A DNA stretch of 64,000 bases. Origin: Panorpa germanica (taxonomy: Eukaryota > Arthropoda > Insecta > Mecoptera > Panorpidae). The stretch's first letter is position 1; the number at the start of each line of letters is the position of its first letter. The DNA lies in NCBI GenBank assembly GCA_963678705.1, contig OY783219.1, positions 11,408,001 to 11,472,000 of the forward strand, given 5' to 3'. Positions 49,529 through 62,718 of the stretch are shown here, piece by piece. The position numbers were made by a program, and so were the translations under genes. Below the pieces are notes generated by a model. That model was given only the letters and a program-made list of their open reading frames with translations, was not told the origin of the DNA and ran no database searches.

Positions 49529-50954
49529 CTGTAACAAAAATAAAATATATTAATTTTTAATCATATTTGTAAATGATATGTAAAGGGTGCACCAATAGAA
49601 GCTGACTGTTTTAAATTTACCGCTATTTTGGATCTGTATCACCTTGACATTTCGCAATTATGGTCCACCCATTACTTACGTCACACAATAGTGGGGAGGG
49701 GAGTCATAAGTTTTGTGACGTTAGATCTAATCTAAAATTCGGCTTCCGAAAATAAAATAAGACTAAAAATATACATCTTTTGTCAAATGTGTGACAAGAC
49801 GTGACAACGGAGATGGCAAATTAAAAAAATATGAAATTTATGAGTACTATTATGGGTAACATGAGTCTAGTCAAAAAAGAGTACCTCAACAAATAAGTAT
49901 TCCTTAAGTCCCTAAGTTTAACGGTTTATTCCTGCTATTTTATCTTTATCTTTGTCTTCCATTATTACTTTCTTAGCAAATAACATTAGTACCAAAATAT
50001 CCACACTTTGACGCTGGTTTATTTCACAAAGCTTTTACATAAACACCCGAGCCATTAAGATTATTGTGCATATACTCAAGTCAGAAATTAAACTATGTCA
50101 TAAAAGTAAAATTACAAGAATAAAAATAAAAGGGAACACTAACAAAAAATAACCCTTATTTATTAAAAAACCTCTTCGTTCACAGAAACTTAAATCTACA
50201 ACAAAAACAGGGATAACTTTTTAAAAACATCAACTAGAAAATTTCAGAATAATTAGATGATAATACACTTTATAATTATATAAAAATTGTATGACAATTT
50301 TATAAAAACAATAACCAAAGTTAACTGTACTAATTAGATATGAATGAACAACTGGATTTACCAAATAGTAAATTACATAAGAAATAAACACATATACTCG
50401 TATATTAAACAGAACACCTAGTTCTGTTTAATAATAACAGAGCATATCATTATTTTATTAATTATACATTGGTTTATTTTCATACATTTTTTCCAGTAGG
50501 AATTGGATTACTGTGAAACTGAAAACCACTGCATGCAATATGTCGTGCTTTCAGCTCATGTAAAAAAAATCATCTGGGTCAGCATGCCTCTGTCATCCGC
50601 TTAGCTTTGTTTTTATTGATTTAAACAGTTGTTAAACATATTATTAATATTTTATTATTGTTGTAACTTAGTGGTAAATGAAACTGCTGCTGAAGTTATA
50701 AAAAGAGTACACTGTTACAAAAGATAGTAAGTTTAGTATTAATTTATGATTACATGTTTAATAATTACTATATGTATGTTATATTAAATTAAACCATTAA
50801 TATATTTAATTTAATACACTTATTTTAAATAAATAAAGTAGTTTTATAAACCTGAATGTAGCAGTAAGTTATTTATTAAAGCTTCTTTATTATTTTATAA
50901 TTAACAAAATATTTTTAATGTCTTTTTCATTTATTTAAGGCTTATCTAACACAA

Positions 50955-51390
50955 TGGGCTTGTGTACTCATATTTTAGGGGTCGATTTTTCAATTGTTGA
51001 TTGAAATTGATGTTGATAAATGAATATTGGGGTTTTTATTTTAATAAATATCTAAATGTTGACGAAAATATGGCAATTAAAAATTCGAATTGTGGTTTTA
51101 GCGCTACAGATGTCGGCCATATTTACGACGTAACATGTCTGTACTATTAATGGTATGTCATTTTTTTTATCTGTTACGCTCTGTTGTATAAAAGAGATGT
51201 AACATGTCTTGATATGTTCTATAACGTTGAATCACTTTAATAATTAAAGGGAGAAAATGACTTGTTTAATTGTCAATATCTCATAACATATAAGGAGTTA
51301 TTAAAAAATAATTGGACATTTGAGGTTCTAGTAAACCCACTTTATCAATATATAGTACACTTTTATAGAAATTAAGACATAAGACACAAG
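50955..51390. mobile_element. MITE with GGGCTTGTGT termini (copy 2)
   Basis: The left end TGGGCTTGTGTACTCA and right end AAGACACAAG bracket about 436 bp that aligns with 1800-2387. It lacks about 150 bp of the other copy's interior. The final ~170 bp (from GTTGAATCACTTTAATAATT) is very similar between the copies. Confidence 0.65.
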
Positions 51391-52479
51391 AAAATGAGAG
51401 TTGCTAAGATATATACGAACGTTTACACGACATTTCTATTTTTTTATTTTCAATTAGCTAAATTAGAAGTTCAAAAAATTGTGTTTGAAGTGTTAAAACT
51501 GTATAAATTTAAAACTCATATTTCCTTTAATTTTTATTCAATTATACTATGTAATTTCTTAATGTAATAATTGCTCATTGATAGCAAGTAAATGTAAACT
51601 GAACGCCTAGTAATGATAAAAATAATCTTTGTTATTTTTACGATTACTCTACTTTTGTTTGATAAAGAAATCATGCGTAAAGGTAATTCATCGCATTAAT
51701 TTACACGCGATCCGGAGGAAACAAGTGGAAAATAAAAAAAACTATATTTTAGTAAATAGAATATAGATTTATGTATAAATAGAATAAACGGGGTGAATGC
51801 CCTTATAATGATATGAAGTATTCTTTGTTCATTTGTTTCCGATAAAGGAAATAATTATAGGCCATGTTATTCATACCACATCTATTATTAAGGGGGTTAT
51901 CGGGAAAATTGATAGTTTTTCTTTAACTTGTGGAGTTCATCGACTTATAAATTAAGAAAAGGTAACTGCTTTTAAAATGTTGCCCTATTCCTGAGTTTTG
52001 ATTATTGTATAAGAACATTTTAGGAATCACTTCTAAAAAAAAATATTCCTGAATTTTTATTATTAATTATTATTATTGTTCAGCAATACTCTTAAAAGTA
52101 ACAAAACGTTTTATATTAGGTAATATTGTTTACTTAACAGATACATTTTGTTATGTTAGATAAACCTGAAATAAACATAACTATATTTTGTCGATATATA
52201 TACCGAGACGTAATCGAATGTATTATTAAACATAATATTTTATGTAATTACGTTTCGTTATATAGCGAAGTTCAACATAATTTTGTTACAATTGTCATTG
52301 AAACATGCAAATGACGTAGGCTTCTGAAAACCCGGGGTTGTAATACCCGTCGGGTCCGGGTTCAATATTTTGATCCCGATGGATGCGGGTCCGGGTCGGG
52401 TCCAAAAACAGAAAAATATAAAATCATCAAAATTATCACAATTTATTTATTATTTAAGTTATTACATAGAAGGAGGAAG

Positions 52480-52796
52480 TGTAAAACCAGAGGGTTTATG
52501 CCTGAACAGAGTGATAATAGACGGTTTGTGGAGAGAGGTCAAGGAAGGCAAGAGGTGAGAAGCGGATGTACAGGCAAAAAGGAAGGAGAAGCAGAAAACA
52601 GTGAGAAGGAAGGGTAGAGAACAGGAAGGGTGAGGGTAAAGAGAAGAAGTAGCAGAAAATACTGTGGGAAAGAGAAAGGTCTAGAATAGTTTAAGTTTAA
52701 TTTTAAGTTGAAATTCTATGAAATGTTGTAATAAATATAAATATAGATTGTAAAGCCGAAAGGCAAACAATTAATAATATAATAAAAAAAAAACAT
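52480..52796 (+). mobile_element. LINE 3' end, sense orientation
   Basis: A purine-rich tail (AGGAGGAAG, GTGAGAAGGAAGG) leads into a 3' UTR with GTCTAGAATAGTTTAAGTTT and TAGATTGTAAAGCCGAAAGG, ending in a poly(A) near 52795. It matches the 3' UTR of the LINE in the hnRNP U-like intron (12657-13592, opposite strand). 5'-truncated and without a long frame. Confidence 0.8.
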
Positions 52797-54119
52797 AATA
52801 ACTTTACAATCTCTAATAATTTGTTTTACTCCAAATACCAAAGCATTAAGGGACTTATCCCCAATGCCAATCTTCGTTATCCGTCGAAGTTGGTTTTACT
52901 GTGAATAGCGCGTTATAAAGCTTCTCTAAGTTCAAGGTTCTTTTTTTTGTGTTTTAAAAAGAGCAAACTCCTGCTTTAACTTTCCAAAATCATCAGCTTC
53001 TATCACAACATCACAACAGATTCTTTTGTATTTAAAAAAATTTAATTTTAATTCTTATTACATTGTTAATTCCTTTTCATTGTCATCGACCAATAACGAC
53101 TTCTCCAAGTTGTCCGTAGAATAGACTGCTAAGTTCATGGAAAGTCTACTTATTAGCTGTGTAGTGAAACGGAAGGTATGTTTTGAAGGAACAAAATTGA
53201 GCTCCTACATTAATTTAATATGTAAAATTATATTCTGGCATAAATAAAGGTTTTTTTTGTCAAAAGATGAGATAACATTTGTAATTTTACATTATGTTAA
53301 CGTAAAAAAAATATGTAAAAGGTAAACGTTTTTGTGTTAAATAAATCTTATGTACCGTATACAGTTATTATGTGGATAATTGCGTTCTATTAAAAAACGA
53401 GTCTTATGTCATCTAGCATAACATACGATGCATCTGTTTTATCATATATGGTCCAAAAATATTAGATTATATCTTAGACAACAAGATTACTAAATCTATC
53501 AGAGTTGACATGTTGTTGACTCCAACATTTTGCACAAATGTGGTAGTAGCAGCTACTTCAAACCGTCTTAAAATAAACATTAATTTACAATTCAAATTTT
53601 AGTAGTAAAAATATAACGATGACTCATAGTCTTACATCCAAACAAATAGTTGAATGAATATTCTTGAGACAAATTTCGTGGTATTTTAATAAAAAATCAC
53701 AATAGACATATTTTATCAAAAAAACATTAAACATATTTCTAATCAATGAAATCAATATATATAATTATTAAAAAAAGACCAATCAGAAGTTAAAAATAAA
53801 ACTTATGCAATTTGTATTTAATAAAAACAATTAATTTTATTAATAAATTCAAATGAAAACAATATCAATGTCAAAGATGTTGTTAGATATAAAAAGTTTC
53901 AAGTATTTATCGATGAATTGCTTATCAATGTCGGCGCTTTAGTAAGATAAGGTATGCGGATTTACAATATAGTTTTCCGGTATTTAATTATTTCAAATTA
54001 AAAACAATGACGCCGACTAATTAGAAATACGGCGAAAAAATAAGAAACGAACATGTAAAATTTGTTATTATACTCAAAATATTTACTTGTTATGTTTATG
54101 CTTATATGTATAAATTAAT

Positions 54120-54330
54120 AAATTTCTAATCAGGGCTGCGGAGGCGGTAGAGAAATTGAATTTCTGTTGCATTGGACCAGAATTATATTTTCTGGGTTTA
54201 ATTATTGTCAAGTTAAATTGATTATGTACATACATAATCATAAACTTATTAGACGGTGGTGTAGTGCACATGCTTGAGGTCTCGATACCACAGAACCAGA
54301 TACCACTGCCAACATAGTAACAGTAAAGAA
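54120..54330 (-). mobile_element. SINE-like repeat, copy 1
   Basis: Read on the minus strand, the segment carries GTGGTATCGAGACCTC, close to a tRNA box B (GGTTCGANNCC). A tail follows with TGTACATAATCAATTTAACT and GAAAATATAATTCTG. The tail aligns with 59268-59375 on the plus strand. A tRNA-derived SINE is a reasonable inference, but the box A region is not convincing. Confidence 0.45.
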
Positions 54331-54834
54331 AAAATAAAGAAATGTATAAAAAGGTATGTATAATAACGGACAATAAATGTTTCTTTAATTTTTTTGCAGA
54401 GTACCCCCTTAATTTTTCTGGTTCTTTAAATGACTGGTGAAAAGAATCACATTTGAGATCTTAATAGTTAACTTTATCACTACATTTATAGTCAATTCTA
54501 GAATTTAGAATATTGTTCACAACTCAAATTAAAGTGTGTTATTTTATAAGAAATATTGGCAATTATACGGGTTCTAGAACAGACGAAGCCGAAACCAATC
54601 TTTAACAAATTTATACTAGACTGTAGTAGGCTACAGACATTAATTTGCACTGGATAGAATCGAATATTAGATAAACCAAATTTTTAAAATTGTATTAATA
54701 TTTAATTTGATCGAAGTGGGAAAAAATTCGGTATATAACAAATAAACTTAATTTTTTCTTTTTTAATTCAATTTATTTAACGTCGGTCCTATTGGCGACG
54801 ACTTCCTACTGTTCTAGCAGTTTTTGTGGTTAGT

Positions 54835-55140
54835 GGTCTCAAAAGATTGCTGAGAAGAGATCAGGAAGGAAGAAGATGGATGGCAGAGCAGAGATGGAGA
54901 ATATTTAATACGTCAGAGAAAAGCTGATGAGAGGAACAAGAGAAGGGAGAATGAGCAGGGCGGAGATACAGAGGGGAAGGAAGAAGAGATAAAGGAAAAG
55001 TGGAGTTTAGAATAGTAAAGTAGAGAAGTAGAGGACAGAAAAAGTTACACGAGGAGAAAAAGAAAAAGACATAATCGGTTTCTAAGTTTAATTTAGATTC
55101 ATGAATTGTAAATAATGATTATTACATTTAAATAAATATA
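54835..55140 (+). mobile_element. Decayed LINE 3' end
   Basis: The purine-rich stretch (AGAAGATGGATGGCAGAGC, GGGAGAATGAGCAGGGCGG, GGGGAAGGAAGAAGAG) resembles the C-terminal coding and 3' UTR region of the LINE family at 52480-52796 and 56590-56960, followed by an AT-rich tail. No intact frame. I see no target-site duplication. Confidence 0.55.
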
Positions 55141-56589
55141 CGTACATGTAAAACACTCTACATAATTAAAGTTTCATTATTTAGCAATGAATTTCAGTAA
55201 AACCTCAAATTTAAGTAGTGTCATGGGCGTGTTTTTGTCATCGTATAGTGAATTATTTTTAATTGACCTCATCCAGTGTTATTACACATAGACACTCGCT
55301 ATAAATTACATAATTGTTACATTAATTATGTAATTATAGCTATATAAAACATTCCAAATGAGATACAAATATACATCTCTCACATATGAGTATATATAAA
55401 GTGTGGTATGTACTTTTATATTGATTTAGTACTTAAAATACAGTTAATATTTTGAAATTGTAAATGTAATTAGGAGAATTAATTAAAATTAAAGGTTTTC
55501 AAGGACATTTACAAGACGCTAAAGGGGAGAGGTGTCATAATATCATTTAACACATAAATAAATATAATTATCTTAATGATCTTTATTTTAGTGTTTCTTC
55601 ATTGTTTGTACAAAAAGGTAAAAGCAGTGATGGACAAATATGTTAAGAATATATCATATATGTTAGGTATTAGGATAGTATACCCTAATGTATTTATAAT
55701 ACAGTAACTGGGAAAAAGTTAGCAGATTATACTCGTAGAGTATTGCACTATTGGGTGTAAAATCTGATTTTTGTATTTTCGTCAACTTAGAAAAAATGTC
55801 CTATTTCTCTGGCTATTGGGTTTAGAGAAAAAATTTAAATGCGGTCATATTTGAGATCGATAATAACTACCAATGCCGAGATAACTGAAAAAAAAACTTA
55901 AAAATGTCATAGTTTTTTACCTCAGACATTTTTCTCGAGATCTTTCTAATTGGAAAACTTGGTTTTTCATTACTGGCCCAAAAATTCAATGTCCAATGGT
56001 CTTTTTTCGTGGTAAGGTCACTTTTTGATTACAGATACTACATAACAGAATGAATATGATGTAAATTAGATTGTATGTTTAAGTTTTGTTGAATAAAAAG
56101 TATGACATTCATATATGTAAAATAGATCATTATATAAAATAAAATAAGATACCGATTGTTTCAATTTTTAAACCTTATAACAGTTTCTTATTTGAATATA
56201 AAAGGGATTATTATGGTTTTTCTTTCTCTCAATTCAACAAAGGTTTTCTTAAAGATCTAACAAGATAGACCGCGTGTTGTCTACTAGTGATAACAAAAGG
56301 TATATCGAGATTCTTATGGTATCGTTCGTACTTGTCATTAAAATCAACATGACATCATTGAAACAATCAAGTAAGTGATCAGATTATTAAGTGATTAAAT
56401 GAGAAAATTGTTAAGAAAGAAAATTTGTTATCAGTTTTAAATCTTGACAAATTTTAAGGAATAAATACCTATCTTTAAAAAAACCCGATAAACAATAACA
56501 AAAAAGAACCTTTGTTTAAAAGCTATGCGTTATCAAAATAAATATATGAATATTTTAAAATTACCTATGAATATATAAAATTAAATATA

Positions 56590-56960
56590 TAAAGAGGGAA
56601 GATAGGCATATCAGGATGATCGCAAGCTTCAGGCTAGCGAATGAAGAGACAACGCAAGTGTTGGGGGAAGGAGAATAGAGTATGCAGGATATGTGGGAGG
56701 AGGAAGAAAAGTAGCATATTATGAGTGAACAAGGGAAAACTGTAAGGTGGAAGGAGCGTGAAGGAACTTTTCCTAGGAGAGGGAAAGAAAGAAGGATAAG
56801 GAGTAGGCGAAGAGAGAAGTGGAAAGCAAAGCAAGTGACTTAAGCGAGTAGAGGAGAAAGGCAAAGAGGGATGATAGTAACAGAGAGAAATGTTTTGGTT
56901 TTTTTTAAAGTATTGATATATTTGTAAACAAGTAAGGAATGAAATGTAATTACTAGAATG
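56590..56960 (+). mobile_element. Decayed LINE C-terminus
   Basis: Near 56610 one frame gives RMIASFRLANEE, corresponding to RRIARFRLGNEE in the LINE at 12657-13592. Downstream sequence is the same purine-rich type (GGGAAAGAAAGAAGGATAAG) but interrupted by stops. A 5'-truncated dead copy. Confidence 0.65.
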
Positions 56961-57849
56961 TAATTCGTAAGGACAAGAAACATTAAAAAAAATACGATAC
57001 TATACAAATATGTAAATAAAAAAATTATAAAACAAATTTTCTAAAGCCCCTAACAATGCCCCTCTGTGTATTCTTGATTTGACCAGAAACCGATCATGCA
57101 AAAATAAAAATAATTGTCATTTGAAGTGTTGTAAGACAATGCAATACGTGTAAATGTATTCTTTTGTTTGTAGCAGTTCACTTGTGACCCCTAGATCAAC
57201 AAATTGGATAGCTTCCAATATGTCTTTATCTATCCACTCATCACATCATACTTATACATCAAAAACACCGCAATCTTTTTAAGACAATCACTAACTTTCC
57301 AATGCAGACCTGTGAATCACAGTTCGTCTACTTAATATCTTAACGACCAATAAAAATCGTTGTGTAATCTTGTATTTCTAATGTTTTGTATGTTTTTAAA
57401 TAAACATGACATCACACTTGTCAAGGAATACAGTAAAATTCCAAAGGTATATTTGTAACTCGTTTATTTTTCCTATTTTTAATTATTTTCATTTGTTATT
57501 ATATTTGTATGATAATATTTTCTTATCTCTTTTAAAAAATATTCACCAACACTACACCATAGAGTAAATAATACTGTATATGTATATGTACTACATGCTA
57601 TACTCACGTAATGTTTTCACAACTTTTTGCAGAATAACTAAAACTAAAAAGACAGTTTTGAATACAGTTGTCTTAAAAAGAAAAAAAACATGTTTTGTTT
57701 TATTTTATAACAGTTCTGTTTTTCGAAAACAAACTGTTCACATTGAACAGACTGATTTTGTTTCTAGTGTTTTTCTGTGTGTCCGTTAAAAATGTCCAAC
57801 GACGATGATTTTATAATTAAATGCGATTTTTTTTAAATAAATGACATAC

Positions 57850-58095
57850 CAATAAGAAAACGGAGACATTGGGTCAGTTCTCTATTGAAAAGGAGAGTTC
57901 ATTATGGCACAGAAGAATTATTGCATGATTTAAGTACTGACAACATTGCGTTAAATGGAGAATTGAGATCCTCTCTTCACAACTTTACAAGAATGTCAAG
58001 TACTGATTTTGAACAGGTAATTAATTTGGTAGGACTTAAAATCGCCAAGAAAAATACCATATACCAAAATATACTTGAACCAAGCCAAATGATGC
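57850..58095 (+). pseudogene. PIF/Harbinger transposase (HARBI1-like) N-terminal remnant
   Basis: The plus-strand frame reads RRHWVSSLLKRRVHYGTEEL, then ELRSSLHNFTRMSSTDFEQV and INLVGLKIAKKNT. This fits the start of PIF/Harbinger nucleases (RRxWVxPL..R...G, FRMSxxxFxxLL, LVGPKIxKKxT). A stop in the leader before RKRRHW and loss of everything after IYQN show it is a fragment. The catalytic DDE region is absent. A 14-bp similar sequence, ATAATACTGTATATG, lies at about 57568 and 58399; whether it marks the ends is unknown. Confidence 0.7.
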
Positions 58096-58852
58096 AAACT
58101 GACAAGTGCAAATGTTTACAAAGAACAAAAGTCCATGTCAAACTTAGCAGACTAAAAATCAACAACAAACGTGTTAGGAAATAGGAATGTGTTTTGTTTA
58201 CTAAAACAGTTTTTAAAGACAAAAGAAGTGTTCAGTTTTTACAAAACATTTGGGGTTTTTTTTGTTCAGAAAAACAGTTTTTGTTCGTGTTTTGTTGTTT
58301 TGTCTCTCTGGTATAAAACCTGCAAGACTGTTTATTATACAAGAGCTTCATAAATTTTAGTGATATAACGAACACTTGATCTATCTTTTATATCCATCAT
58401 AATACTGTATATGCTGTACTAATTTAATTTATTATAATTTTAAAATCAAATAAAAGCACACATTTAATTACATGATAATTACAAAATCTAATAAACAACA
58501 TTTAACAACATGTGTTCCAGTAAATATGATTCAATAATTTCATAAAAATCAGAAGATGAATCTCAGTAAAGATAAGAATTCAGAAATGACATAAGACAAA
58601 TAAATTAATCATCAACATTCATTATAGGAAGTTAGGTTTTACTAAACCTAACCTATATGTATATTTAGCAGTAAAAATTACACGTCATAATGACGTCACG
58701 TGAGAGATTCGTGCTCTAACGTTTATAGTTACACTGTTATAAACGATACAAAATTAAATTTAAAGTTTGAATATATAATGATTAGACTAAATTGTGAATA
58801 TACTAATTTTATCAGCAAATTTACAGGTTAAGGTTTATCTAAGATAAGAAAT

Positions 58853-59119
58853 ACCTGTTACGTAAACGATTTTAAATAAATAAACCTTTATTTAGCATTT
58901 TAGTGTACTTACAAAACTTCTTAAAAGTTATAAAATCTGAAGAACTCCTTTTTAATGGTTAAAGGCTTGATAAATACCTTTTACTAAATTGCAAATTAAC
59001 TGTCATTTTAGAACACTGTTGTCATCTATAACTAACTGTAGAACCATGAAGTAATGTTTCACCTTATAAAAAATATTATATGAATATAAGGTAATATCCA
59101 TGTTTTGTGTTTTGCAGGT
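58853..59119. mobile_element. MITE, ACCTG-ended relative of the CCCGCTAAACACA group
   Basis: The left end ACCTGTTACGTAAACG and right end TGTTTTGTGTTTTGCAGGT are imperfect inverted repeats. The right end AAGGTAATATCCATGTTTTG is almost the same as AAGGTAATATTCATGTTTTG near 41900, linking this copy to the element end in the bestrophin intron. Non-coding. Confidence 0.5.
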
Positions 59120-59169
59120 AGATAATTAAGTGAGATGTTTGAACTTTTATTCTACGTAGTATTATTTAT

Positions 59170-59420
59170 TTATTTCATTTCTCAACGTTAGCCTATTTCC
59201 GAAGCTGAGTCTTATCACCGACGATCTCCTACTATGTGTTGTGATGTCGTGGTCTCATATATGTTAACTACACTGCTACCTAACAAGTTTACAATTTTAT
59301 ATGTACATAATCAATATAACTTGATAACAACCAAATAGAGAAAATATAATTCTGTTCCGGTTCCGGTCTGATCAAACCTGAAGCCACAGCAATCAGAGAC
59401 ACACGAGCGAATTATGCTTG
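59170..59420 (+). mobile_element. SINE-like repeat, copy 2
   Basis: The segment from about 59268 (ACTACACTGCTACCTAACAA through TGTACATAATCAATATAACT and GAAAATATAATTCTG) aligns with the reverse complement of 54150-54275. The upstream part (GTCGTGGTCTCATATATG) corresponds to the presumed tRNA-like head. Diverged by roughly one base in five by eye. Confidence 0.45.
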
Positions 59421-59780
59421 ATAATTCCTCAATGTGTCGTCGTCCTACATAGTAATGTTACTAAACTGTATCAAAATAACTGTTCCTACATTTTTTTTTA
59501 TAAAATTACTGTATCAATTTTTAACAGTGTAATTTTATAATCCGTGTGACATTGTTATGTGTTCGTTCTCTATTTTATCCTGACATCATATTTCATGACA
59601 ACTGTTAGCCACACATTCTAAAGGCTTGCATACGAAATTAGGAGCGGTACGTTTGAGTTATTAATTAATTGTCTTTATTTATAGACTGTTGTTGCACCAA
59701 CTAATATTTACAACTAAAAATAAATTGAATTTAAAAAATCAACACCTTTGCACTTTTGCAGAAATATTATATCTATCTTA

Positions 59781-59943
59781 AAGCGGGGATTTCACGATGC
59801 TAGTTGAGTGGATCAGTAATTACGTATTCATACAAAAGTTGAATACTACCCGAATCTGTTTTAGTGCACTCATGAAATGTGTGTCTTTAAATCTGTTTCC
59901 GGTAATAATACTGATCCACTCAACTCGCCTCGTGAGAGCTGTG
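59781..59943. mobile_element. 163 bp palindromic MITE
   Basis: The ends are reverse complements over about 38 bp: GAGTTGAGTGGATCAGT-type sequence on the left (TAGTTGAGTGGATCAGTAAT at about 59799) and ACTGATCCACTCAACTCGCC on the right (about 59911-59930). Outer bases GCGGGGATTTCACGATGC and CGTGAGAGCTGTGC match more loosely. Non-coding. Confidence 0.75.
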
Positions 59944-60225
59944 CTTAAGACTGTTATTCAATAAAGTAACTTCTTGGAAAAAGTATTTGTACGTTAAGCT
60001 TTTTGCACTTAATTTTATTAGGTGTTATATTGACGGTTTTATTTTCATCTTTCAATCAGTATTAGTGGAATGTAGTCTTTAAAATAAAATGATTATCACA
60101 TAGCTTTAAAGCAGAGATATTAGATCCACAAATTTAAATGCATGTAAATTGTCTTTGAATTAAACACGCAGAACGTTGAATCATTTGCAAATATCAAATA
60201 GATTTTAATATTCAATATTATACTA

Positions 60226-60527
60226 GGCGCCGGCGTCACATGCGTCATCCAACATTCATAAGTTCACGTTTTTTAGACATTAGTATACACTAAATTTGTT
60301 GCACTTTCATAGTCCAAACCAATGCAACATTATTCATATATACATTTTTAAAATTTATTAAAATTTCCGCTGACTGTCGGTAAATACAGACTTTTTTATT
60401 TATAATTTTTTTTTATAACCTTATAAAACTGTCTGAATGTATACGTAGCACCAACAAAACATGCTGATGTATTAACTTACAATCTCTTTCAAAAAATGTT
60501 TGATGTTGCACCAAAGTGGACGACGCG
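60226..60527. mobile_element. TIR element fragment, related to 62719-63211
   Basis: The left part shares ATGCGTCATCCAACATT and CATTCATAAGTT, then TTTTAGACAT, with the element at 62719-63211. The right end GTTGCACCAAAGTGGACG matches its terminal repeat. The left terminus itself seems to be missing or altered. Confidence 0.5.
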
Positions 60528-62718
60528 TTAAAGCAGTGGTTCACTGCAAATTTTAACGGTCTCTGTGGGCCATTGGATTATATGAGGACGGGCATACAAT
60601 AAGACACGAACTATACTTGTCCAAAACATTGGGATATCTTCTATCCAAATGCTTCTACATATAGGCATAATACATAAATCCTCATTTATTTCTATTGCAA
60701 ATCTAGCCGCCAAAATACAATTGACTGTCTACGAGATATCCTGCATAAATCACAATTTAAAACAATGGTTCTTAATCTTTACGAAGTCAAGTTTTGGAAA
60801 AATTTGTAAGCTGCAGACATTTTGAAGGGATTATTTCAAAGAGATGGTGTACAAAAGAAAGCATTGACAAAATAACTATAGAAACTTATAGATTATGAAA
60901 CGAAAATGTGAAGAAAAGTGTACGACACTATATCTCATTTAGAGAAGGGATTAAAGTCTAAATCAGGTAAATATTACTTAAAATCTTTACGTTTAGATAA
61001 ACCTTAAACAACAAGACTGTCTTTAGTGGGTATATATTTCCTTTACACACCCCCCAAAATGTCTTAGTATTTAATTTGGTCGGAATCGAAGCCAGAGTCG
61101 GATGAATAAAATTATCCGTAGTCGGATGTTTTTTTTACCGACTCCACAGCACTGATTTAAACGGAGTAATATTCTATATCTAAACCGGAAACCACACACG
61201 CGTATTTGAGTACAAATATTTACGCTCGAAAAGCCGTAAATCTTTACCCTCTCTTAAACATGTGTTGACTTGCAAATCCCTTTAATGCCCATAATTAACT
61301 ATTATTTACAACCAAAGAGTAATAAACAAATAAATTATTTTTTAATATATTTTTATTAATTGCATTAATTTCATTTTATTTAGGCGAATGTTCAAATCTT
61401 GAATATTTACCATATTTTTAAAACATGTGTAGACAGGTGGTATTGAAAAATGTTCGTGTGTACCCATTCCACCAAATAATCGGTAAAGAGTTCGAATAAA
61501 GGAATACGCATGTATAGATGGAGTTAATAAAGTAATATAGAATATAAAATGTAATTGTTAGCGATATTACGTTTTAAGACTTTCAGTACAACCCTGGTAC
61601 AACTCTGGACCTTATTCTATTGCCTGGGCATCCGACGCTTCGGTTTTGGTAAATATCAGTCCGAAACATTCATTACATAACAGTCAATAGAGTTACATCT
61701 AGTATTACATTATATACAGTTACTATATTTGTTAATAAATAACATTATACCAATATTATAAACGGCTTATGATTTGTAATTAGTAAATCCTAATTATTCC
61801 TGACATAATACATTTTATTTTGTAATAATAAAGAGTGAATTATTTGCAAATATTATAGTACCATTGAAAAACTGATGATTCAGAGTAATAAGTCATGCGT
61901 GGTAGAAAATCTATGGCGTTATGCTTGAAAAAACCGATTGTATACACACCTACATGCAATAGTAAGAACGTCACAGATACTGAGCGATGATTTATTTAGA
62001 AGGATAACACAGCAACACACGTTTGCATAATTTGGCATTCATTCATATTACCTAACAAGTACCTACGTATTTGTCATTGTACATAGAAAATATAATTTGT
62101 ATGAACATACATAAAAAAAAAACAATATAAGGATTTGTTTCGATAAATAAATTTGTTATTATAAAATATATCCATAAATGACAACAAAGATGGATGCTAA
62201 AACTAATGAGGACTATTATTTAAAATTAGTTTAAGAAGGTTAAAGCTGAATGAAAGAAATAGGCAAGAATATTTATAAAGTTTTCCTTTATATATATTTA
62301 AAATTATATAATAATTAAAAATTATAGCCCCACACTTTTAGTATTCATAAGCTATATGATAAATTTAAACTATTAATCTATTTTATTTTTAAAAAAAGGT
62401 TTTCTTTATTTATAATTACTTTAATTAACTTTTTATTAATTTTTAATCAACTATCTAAACAATTGTTGCTTGTACTAAACATAATACACCTGTTAAACGC
62501 AGCTGCGTATATTTAGGTTTTATATAACATAATAAAAGTTACCTATAAACGATTTTACCTAATATAAAACGCATTGTGGCTTCTTTTATCGCTTTATGAT
62601 AAACAAATCCACCCTAACTAGCTGCTACTGCACATTGGGATACTTAAAAATAAATTTAAAGTTTTACATTAAATATTACTAGGTATTGATTGTATAAGTA
62701 AAATATGTAATAATGTAT

